Of a stretch of 64,000 bases of DNA, positions 57,440-64,000 are shown piece by piece. Positions within the stretch are counted from its first letter, which is position 1; every line of letters starts with the position of its first letter. This DNA is from Cyclospora cayetanensis (lineage: Eukaryota > Apicomplexa > Conoidasida > Eucoccidiorida > Eimeriidae). The notes beneath the pieces were generated by a model. The model saw only the letters and a program-made list of their open reading frames with translations, was not told the origin of the DNA and made no database searches. Position numbers and translations under genes: made by a program. The stretch lies in NCBI RefSeq assembly GCF_002999335.1, contig NW_020312258.1, forward strand, positions 310,001 to 374,000. The letters are read 5' to 3'.

Positions 57440-60328
57440 CTCGACCACAAAGCGTGAACACGAGCCAGCCCCCTCCCTCTGTGGAGGAGGCTGCCGCGGC
57501 TTCACATGTGCGCTTTCAACGCACAAGTGTACTGCACTACGAGAACCTGCAGCAGCAGCTGCCCTTTTGCGGCCGCTGTGGGTGGCTGCTCCTTTGTATA
57601 TAGGGGACTATGGATGTTGCAGAGTCTGCACCCCCGGGAAACCTCTTTTTATACGGTTACCGATGCTGCATAACTTTGCATCAGGAGTTCGAAATTGGGT
57701 CGCTCTTTGCGGGGGCGTCTGTAGCTACATCAGGGAACTGCAACATGAGCACTCACGCGGTACGCAAGCTCCTTGCTACCCGTCCATATATATGTGCCTA
57801 CGCACCTCCTTCATGGCTGACTTCCCCTGCTAGCTTCTGCCCGACTCTGGACACAAAGTGCTGCTACACACCTTGCGCCTGCTTCAGTCTCGTAGAAAGC
57901 CGTTTCAGTAGTGGCAGCCATTCCCTCCTCGAGCGTGACTCATATTCTCCTCACTCCCAAAATGTGTGGATTAGGGCAATTTACGGCAGTGATCAGCCTT
58001 CACGCCCTCTTAAAAATGTGTTACGTATCCAAACGCACTTCAGACTTCTCCGACACCTCGGCTTGGCAAACATCCACATCTACCCTCCCAGGACCGCCTT
58101 AGTAACCAGCATGCAAAGCTCACAGTAACAGCATATCCAATTTCGGACCAATATTCAGTATTTGTGAGGCTGCTAGTGACCACTGCCCAGCTCTAGCAGG
58201 AGCTTGACGCGCCAGGGCACTCTTCGGCATTTTCTAGTACACCACTGGTATTTAGTCAAAAGCTAGTTGTATAACGATAATTTGGTTTGGCTGTTCGTGC
58301 ATCTCGGTTACTACGGAGTTTTGTTATCTGAATACAGCGGGAGTCAAAGTTGTGTGTGCGCCAGATGCTATGTACAACTGGGTGTGAATGCGTCAAGTGC
58401 TTACAGGGTGCAGCTGTGCGCGCCTAGCTGCCCCTACCAATTTACGTCAGAATTTTGTAGGAGCCACATCAGGGGAAAATGAAGGCTCTTTTTCATAATC
58501 CTTGACAGTTTTCTAATAAGTTGTATTGAGGCTGGAGAAAATTGTCTCCCTACATCAACCTTATGAAGCGCAGCCAGGAGAGCGTTTACCTTTTCCGCTT
58601 CAGCCTCCCACTTTTCTAGAGCGATTAGAAACTTTTTTTTAGCCCTAAAACCTGCGAGACATGCTTGGCAATGCTCAGCCGCACAAATCCATACTGGTCA
58701 AATAAAACAAAGCTGCACTGGGAAGCTGTGACCCTCAGAAACATACGATAAGCCAAATATTGGAAATGGTCCCGGCTCATTTCATGGCTTGAAGAATTAC
58801 TAATGATTCAAGGATCATGCATGCCTTCAGACCCCTATCTGTACCTACGGATGGGTTTTCATACAATGCATACTGTCTTATATGAAAAGTCCCTTGCCAA
58901 TCGTGGCTGCAACATCCACCAAACGCCGAGCGTGCTTCTTCATGCAATGTCATATGGCAGAAAATATCGTACAGGTATTCAGTGCCAGGCAACTGCTTGT
59001 ACAGAAACGTGATCCGAAGCCATCGGTGGCTTGCTACAACCAATGCTACGCACGTGAAACCTTGTCAGGAGGCACAGAACCAACTAAGTGGCACTAAGAT
59101 CCTTCGTGAGCTACCTAACCACATGGTATTTTTACGCCTTTAAAATCACACATGCAGAACATTTTACACAGACGCCTATGAAGAATCTAGATTACTCGAA
59201 TTGCATGGCAAACGGTACGCTCAACAAATAAATTTTTCACTGCGGTCGTGCCACTTTAATCATACCCAACTTGTTGCTTGCACTGTACTGCTTGTTCCTG
59301 ATAAGGTTCTTTGCAAAGCCATTATTGTCTTCTCGTATTCAGTAACGGTTGGCGCCTGTTTGTAAAGCTGTCTCTATGCAACTGCGTGCTGGTGAAGTGT
59401 GACGCAAGCTCAGACAGAATCGTCCCAGAAGCGTGGGTTTGCTCTTGCCATTTCTCCTGTCGGTGTGTGCAATGCTGAAACCTGCTCTGCGCAGCGCTGA
59501 ATTTGATACGCCTTCAGGCTTGCTTATGCTGCCTCATCAAAAACAGACCAGTAGAGCCTCAGTGTAATTTTTCTAAGCCTCTTTTGAGCATTCCTAGACG
59601 ACGCTATGCGTGTGTGCCTGGGAAATACTGCTAAAAATATATACCCTTATGGTGTCGAGCGGTGGGAACACAGTTTCGGGAATCCGCCAGAACCTGTTTG
59701 ACCGGTGCTAGACAAAAAATTTATGAGCTACAGTTATATATATACTTCGGCCACAACATTAAGGAAGTCGATGGTGCTCAAGTTCAGTTTCAAAGAGCTC
59801 TGCTGAAGCAAGTTTGCCTCAGGAGGTCACTTCCTAGCGCCCACTTGCACGAGAAAAACACCTTTGTGTGGTACCAGTCGAAATGACTTCAGGTAGAGCG
59901 CTGAATGGGAAACATTAATAAAGGTTATTCAAGTGGCGTTTATCAAGAAAATATTGAGCTTCGCGAGGGAATGTCGCGCGTACCCCTACCTTGACGAGAA
60001 GTGACCGCCCCCAGACCATTGTGCCCTGCCACCCCGTGCTTTCTTCCTCGGCATAATCGCGTGTTTTTATTATTTCCTTCATTATTCGAAGCCAAGCATG
60101 CTTTTTTGCCACTTTTGGATACCGTGAACCTGCAGGGCCTCGCAGACACGGCAGCACAACTTCGGCTGTGGTCGTTTCTAGGGGCAAAAACCCCACCCAC
60201 ATCATTACGCCAAATATCCGGGTTCGTTCGGCCCCATATTGTGTCAACATATGAAGCACAATCCCATTTCTTGACTCCAAACTCCAGATCCTGTCGGTGT
60301 GGGTGTACCACCTACGACCGTTGTCTTC
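57440..60328. other. Intergenic, repeat-poor segment
   Basis: Between the E2 stop and the secreted-protein start. One open frame on the plus strand (57610-58128) has no recognisable motif and is probably 3' flank. No microsatellites. The region upstream of 60329 should hold the promoter of the next gene; no clear element was seen. Confidence 0.55.
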
Positions 60329-63300
60329 ATGGCGCTGTCGCTTGTCCTTTCACTCCCCTGCGTCTTAGCGCTCCTTTATCCGCAGGGCGTTCACGCTGAG
60401 CTTTCAGAAAAGGCCTTTGGCCCTCTTTCTCAGTCTTCACTGACTGCCCAGAAAGACTTTCCCTCCACCGAGGCCAGCCCCCCTGCCTCTTTTGGAAAAG
60501 AGCACCCCTTGGAGTCGACTCAGGCCGTTCCGCGCCACCTGGGTGTGCAGGCACCTGCTTTGCGAGCCCAGCACATCTACAGGCTTCCTCTCTCTAGCGC
60601 GATCACCTATTATTCCGATCAAACTCAAGCGGATTCCGCCGCCTACCCTCCGGCTGTCTTCCTAGGCAATGATCTCGAAGTATACACGGCCCTGCCAGCA
60701 GCAGCAGCAGCAACAACAGCTGTAGCAGCCGTAACAACGGCTACCGAAAAACTGCTCGAGATGCCCTCAGTTACCCCTTTTCTACGCATTTGGCAGCCCT
60801 CAGCAACCACCTACATTGCAGGAGCCCTCCCCCCTACACCTTTTTTGTCAAATATGGGGAGCCTTGCTTCCTCTTCAGTCCCTCAACTCTTCTCGAACAA
60901 TTTGATCCCAGATCTAAATGATTTGCAGCGCCTCTTGGAGAGAGGGAACGCCACCATTATCACCCCAGCTGTACTCTCTGCCCAGGATATCATGCAGGCG
61001 CTGCATGCAGCGGTGGAGGCAACCTATATCACTTCCGAACAAGCCAACCGTATGGCCAACGAATTGATATATTACAGAATGACACACCCGAATGATTCCT
61101 GGGTGGAAGCTCTCGACGCATTTGAGCGCACCGCCAAGGAACTCCGACTGCAACAACAGCAACAAGAACAACAGCAACAAAAAGAAGAAAAAAAAAAAGA
61201 AGAGCAACAAAATGAACAGCAACAAACGCAACAGCAGCAACCAGAAAATCCGCCACGGGCAGCTGGGTTGTTTGGGAGTGCAGGTGCTTCCTTGAGGCCA
61301 CACCCTCGTAGGCTTGCCGACGCCGATCCCCCTTTGCGTGATCTCCAAAAGCCTCTCTCTTCTCTGAGAGATCGCGCAAAGCTTCGCATGGCGTTGAGAA
61401 GGGGGAGCGCAGACAGTCGGAGGTCCCACCAATCTGGCATGGGAAGTGTCTCTGGGGGCGTTTCTGCGGCTTCCATAGTAGAAACAGACAACGCCGAGCG
61501 ACCTTCTTCAGGCGTCGCGCGCTTGATTTCTGTCGGCTCCGAGATGCAGCAGCTGCTTGCAGGCCTGGTGAGCGCTCCCTCCTGTCTGATACAGGGCGTT
61601 AAGGTGTCAGGCCTGCCTTCCGCCATGGACAGAAGGAGCACTGTAAGCGCATGTCAGGCGGCTTGCCGAGCGTCGCAGCAGCTGGCCGCTGCAGCAGCAG
61701 CTGCTGCCGCAGGGGGCGATGACGGAGCCGTCGAAAAGATGCGCGTGGTTCCGCAGCCGTGCCGCTATATTTCCTACAATGCCTCCACTGGCCTTTGCTA
61801 CAGATTCAGTGCTCTGCAGGCTACAGAGAAGGCCGCTGGATTTCTTTCGACCGTGTCAAACTGCCCAATTCCCCCGTCGACTGACGCAGCTGCGTCGGTC
61901 GGCGGAAATGCACCGGAGTCGCCGGCAGCAGACATACTGACAAGCTCCCAAGATCTCGCGGAAGCAGCCTTGGGGGTCCTCGTGTCTCCGTCCGCGGCAG
62001 CAGAGACGCAGCTGCTGCTCTACGAAGCCGCCCGTCAGTCTCAGCCGCCCACGAAACTCGAGGAGGCCTTTGCAAGAGGCAGACAAGGAGCCGTAGGGCA
62101 AGCCTTTGAGGCTCCACCCTCGCCTTCTGGGAGACAGCCTTTCTCCCAAGATGACTCCGACGAGAGCTCGTCGAAGGCTTCAGCGGCTCCCTCTCCAAGC
62201 CCTCCGCAGCTCTCGAGACTCTACGCCTCACCCTCATTTCCGCCAAACTTCTCGCCGATGCCTCGAGAAGTCTCTCCGCAGTATCCCCTGTCCTCGTCTC
62301 AGCTGTCTACTGAAGGAACAGCCTCTGCCTTTCACCAGACATCATCTCCGCAAACCGCTCAAGATCCCTTGTCTTTGGAGCTGCTGCCTTCTGCTTCAGG
62401 AGCACTTCCTCAGCAAACGCAGACACCGGCACGTCTCTCGGGAGGCCCTTCGTCCAATCCTGAAGGAACTGCCGCGGCTGTGAATGCAACTGCCCATGGC
62501 ATGTGGCTCCCTTCGTCCCCCTTAGAGGCAACTTTAAGTGCTCTAAATCTTTTCCCCCTGCTGCCAGGAAGCCTCCCCGAGGTGAGTCCCCTACTGCCTT
62601 CCGCGTCAACGCCTCCAAATGTGCCAGCAGGGATCTTAGAGGCGGATTCATCACGCCCTTGGAAACCTGGCAAGCGCTCAACAGAAACAGCGCAGACAGA
62701 CGCAAGTGCATCCACAGAAGTCACCGGCGCTGCAGCAACCCTCATGCTGACAGCAGAATCTCCAGCATCATTGCTCGATCCCCGCGCAGTAGTGGCAGAG
62801 GCGTTGCGAAGGGAAACGATTGAAGGTCAGGGAACGACAGCGTCTCTACAGCAGCAGCAGGAGCAGCAGCAGCAGGAGGCCGATCTTACAAGTCGGCAGC
62901 AGCTGCTGTATGAACACCAGCAGCTACCTCAGCCGCGAAGTCGAGAGGAGCAGCAAAGTGAACTGCAGCCGTACAAGCAGCCCGCGCAGGGGATGCAGCA
63001 GCTGCAAGCCCCAGACAATCAGCAGCCAATTGGGCATCTGCAGAAGCTGTACGTACACCGAGGGGGCCGCCCCCCGCAGCAGCCCTACCAGCAGGAAGCG
63101 CAAATTTCTATGGGAGAAGCAGCAGCATTCAACTCCCCTCAAGAGCTGCTTTTCAGTGATCAGTCGCTCGCCTTTGGGCAGCATCCGCAGCAGTCATCGT
63201 TGATAGACTCTATACTTCCTGAGAACACCTTTGCAACCTCTATCCTTGACGAGACGCAGCAACAGGCCGCATCTTCTCCCTTCCCCTCCTCTCAGCTGTA

Positions 63301-63943
63301 CGCCAGCATGGATCTCTCCGGGAAGAATCCTTCGGCGACAAGTGCAACATCCCCCATCGGATACTTCACTCACAACCCAAACACCCCTGCTCTTCCTGCC
63401 GCAATACTACCCAGCCGTTTGGCTGGCGTAGCAAGCACCGAAAGTTCTCAGCACTACGCCCCTTCGGAAAGCCAAGTGATGCAATATTCCAAGTATTACC
63501 CAATACAGGAGGTGCCTCAGCAGCAGGAATCTCTGGGAGAGAGACTCCCAGCCTCTCCGCAACAGCAGCAGCAGTTTCTGCCTCAGCAGCAGCAGCAACA
63601 GCAGCAGGTTCTGACTCAGCAGTTTCCCCCGGGAGACAATGTGGTAGGGACTGCAGCAGCGATGTTGATGGCGGCGCATTCCCTGCTCAAAACGGGGGAG
63701 ACCGTCATGAGCGCGGTGCCGCTGCAAGAGATGCTGCTAGTTGGTCAGCAGCTGCAGCAGTCTGGATTTTTTCGCAGTCGAGGAGTTCAATACTTCGGCC
63801 TTAGGGCCCCTCTCTTCGTGGGAAACAAGAGAAACTTGCCGCCTCCCCCTGGCGCGGGGAGACCCTCCGTCATCTGCGCCTCGGAGGGAATGACTTGCTG
63901 TGTACCGGAGACAGCAGTTTCCCACTGGCGCGAGCAACTGTAA
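60329..63943 (+). CDS. Large secreted Gln/Ser/Pro-rich protein with a PAN/apple-like module, 3' end beyond window
   Basis: From ATG at 60329 (the GTG at 60299 is less likely) the protein opens with a classic signal peptide (ALSLVLSLPCVLALLYPQGVHA). About 1,200 residues are open. Near residues 420-510 lies a Cys pattern typical of PAN/apple folds: CLIQGVKVSGL, STVSACQAACRAS, PCRYISYNASTGLCYRFSA, SNCP. The rest is disordered Ser/Pro/Gln sequence with Gln runs. At the end, VICASEGMTCCV may start another Cys-rich module. The frame closes with CAACT|GTAAGG, a good splice donor, so the stop is probably intronic and the gene continues. PAN domains occur in apicomplexan micronemal adhesins, but no transmembrane segment is visible here. 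Confidence 0.8.
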   Translation: MALSLVLSLPCVLALLYPQGVHAELSEKAFGPLSQSSLTAQKDFPSTEASPPASFGKEHPLESTQAVPRHLGVQAPALRAQHIYRLPLSSAITYYSDQTQADSAAYPPAVFLGNDLEVYTALPAAAAATTAVAAVTTATEKLLEMPSVTPFLRIWQPSATTYIAGALPPTPFLSNMGSLASSSVPQLFSNNLIPDLNDLQRLLERGNATIITPAVLSAQDIMQALHAAVEATYITSEQANRMANELIYYRMTHPNDSWVEALDAFERTAKELRLQQQQQEQQQQKEEKKKEEQQNEQQQTQQQQPENPPRAAGLFGSAGASLRPHPRRLADADPPLRDLQKPLSSLRDRAKLRMALRRGSADSRRSHQSGMGSVSGGVSAASIVETDNAERPSSGVARLISVGSEMQQLLAGLVSAPSCLIQGVKVSGLPSAMDRRSTVSACQAACRASQQLAAAAAAAAAGGDDGAVEKMRVVPQPCRYISYNASTGLCYRFSALQATEKAAGFLSTVSNCPIPPSTDAAASVGGNAPESPAADILTSSQDLAEAALGVLVSPSAAAETQLLLYEAARQSQPPTKLEEAFARGRQGAVGQAFEAPPSPSGRQPFSQDDSDESSSKASAAPSPSPPQLSRLYASPSFPPNFSPMPREVSPQYPLSSSQLSTEGTASAFHQTSSPQTAQDPLSLELLPSASGALPQQTQTPARLSGGPSSNPEGTAAAVNATAHGMWLPSSPLEATLSALNLFPLLPGSLPEVSPLLPSASTPPNVPAGILEADSSRPWKPGKRSTETAQTDASASTEVTGAAATLMLTAESPASLLDPRAVVAEALRRETIEGQGTTASLQQQQEQQQQEADLTSRQQLLYEHQQLPQPRSREEQQSELQPYKQPAQGMQQLQAPDNQQPIGHLQKLYVHRGGRPPQQPYQQEAQISMGEAAAFNSPQELLFSDQSLAFGQHPQQSSLIDSILPENTFATSILDETQQQAASSPFPSSQLYASMDLSGKNPSATSATSPIGYFTHNPNTPALPAAILPSRLAGVASTESSQHYAPSESQVMQYSKYYPIQEVPQQQESLGERLPASPQQQQQFLPQQQQQQQQVLTQQFPPGDNVVGTAAAMLMAAHSLLKTGETVMSAVPLQEMLLVGQQLQQSGFFRSRGVQYFGLRAPLFVGNKRNLPPPPGAGRPSVICASEGMTCCVPETAVSHWREQL

Positions 63944-64000
63944 GGCTCTCCTGAAGGCTTAGGCCTAAGCTGTGCAGCTGCCTGCACGGGCTGTAATAGA

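Noticed and set aside
57610..58128. 172-aa plus-strand frame downstream of the E2 gene
   Set aside because: No family signature, no repeats or codon style like the neighbours, and no phased continuation; more likely 3' flank.
60914..61432. Minus-strand Leu/Phe-rich frame looking like a membrane protein
   Set aside because: It is the reverse reading of the Gln/Glu/Lys run in the secreted protein.

Overview
The window looks like nuclear DNA of an apicomplexan coccidian, most probably Eimeria. The protein genes are eukaryotic and intron-rich. Coding strands are loaded with CAG-type triplet runs that read as Gln, Ala, Ser or Leu homopolymers, introns carry TGCATGCA-bearing minisatellites, and repeat-rich blocks alternate with almost repeat-free ones. 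That alternation (R and P segments) is established for Eimeria tenella chromosomes. The genus assignment is inference; no species-diagnostic gene was found.

Layout: 1-5.6 kb (-) 3' part of a V-ATPase subunit a gene, running off the left edge; 5.9-7.1 kb (-) a weak unidentified gene; 7.1-10.0 kb (+) proteasome alpha subunit PSMA1 in eight exons; 11.0-11.9 kb (+) a small basic coiled-coil protein; 16.85-18.03 kb (+) a cyclin-box protein; 19.7-21.4 kb (-) a NUDT9-type ADP-ribose pyrophosphatase, with an unassigned coding block just upstream (21.4-22.3 kb); 23.4-31.6 kb (+) tubulin-folding cofactor D; 37.3-39.3 kb (+) a new four-exon protein; 40.6-41.7 kb (-) a longin R-SNARE; 43.1-44.1 kb (-) the N-acetyltransferase NAA50; 45.6-54.2 kb (-) phosphatidylinositol 4-kinase III beta; 54.55-55.12 kb (-) a two-exon unknown protein; 55.3-57.4 kb (+) a UBE2W-type ubiquitin-conjugating enzyme with a secretory signal peptide; 60.3 kb to the right edge (+) a secreted Gln-rich PAN/apple-like protein that continues through a splice donor.

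Repeat-rich blocks are roughly 1-9.8, 16.8-31.6, 48.5-57 and 60.3-64 kb. Repeat-poor blocks are roughly 10-16.4, 31.6-48.4 and 57.5-60.2 kb. The PI4K gene crosses one boundary: its 5' exons are full of low-complexity inserts and its 3' catalytic exons are clean.

The genes do not form one pathway. Several serve endomembranes: V-ATPase acidifies compartments, PI4K-III-beta makes Golgi PI4P, the R-SNARE drives fusion, and the signal-bearing E2 and the PAN-like protein enter the secretory route. Exon borders were placed by eye from family conservation, GT/GC-AG signals and reading-phase agreement; where phases could not be reconciled this is stated.
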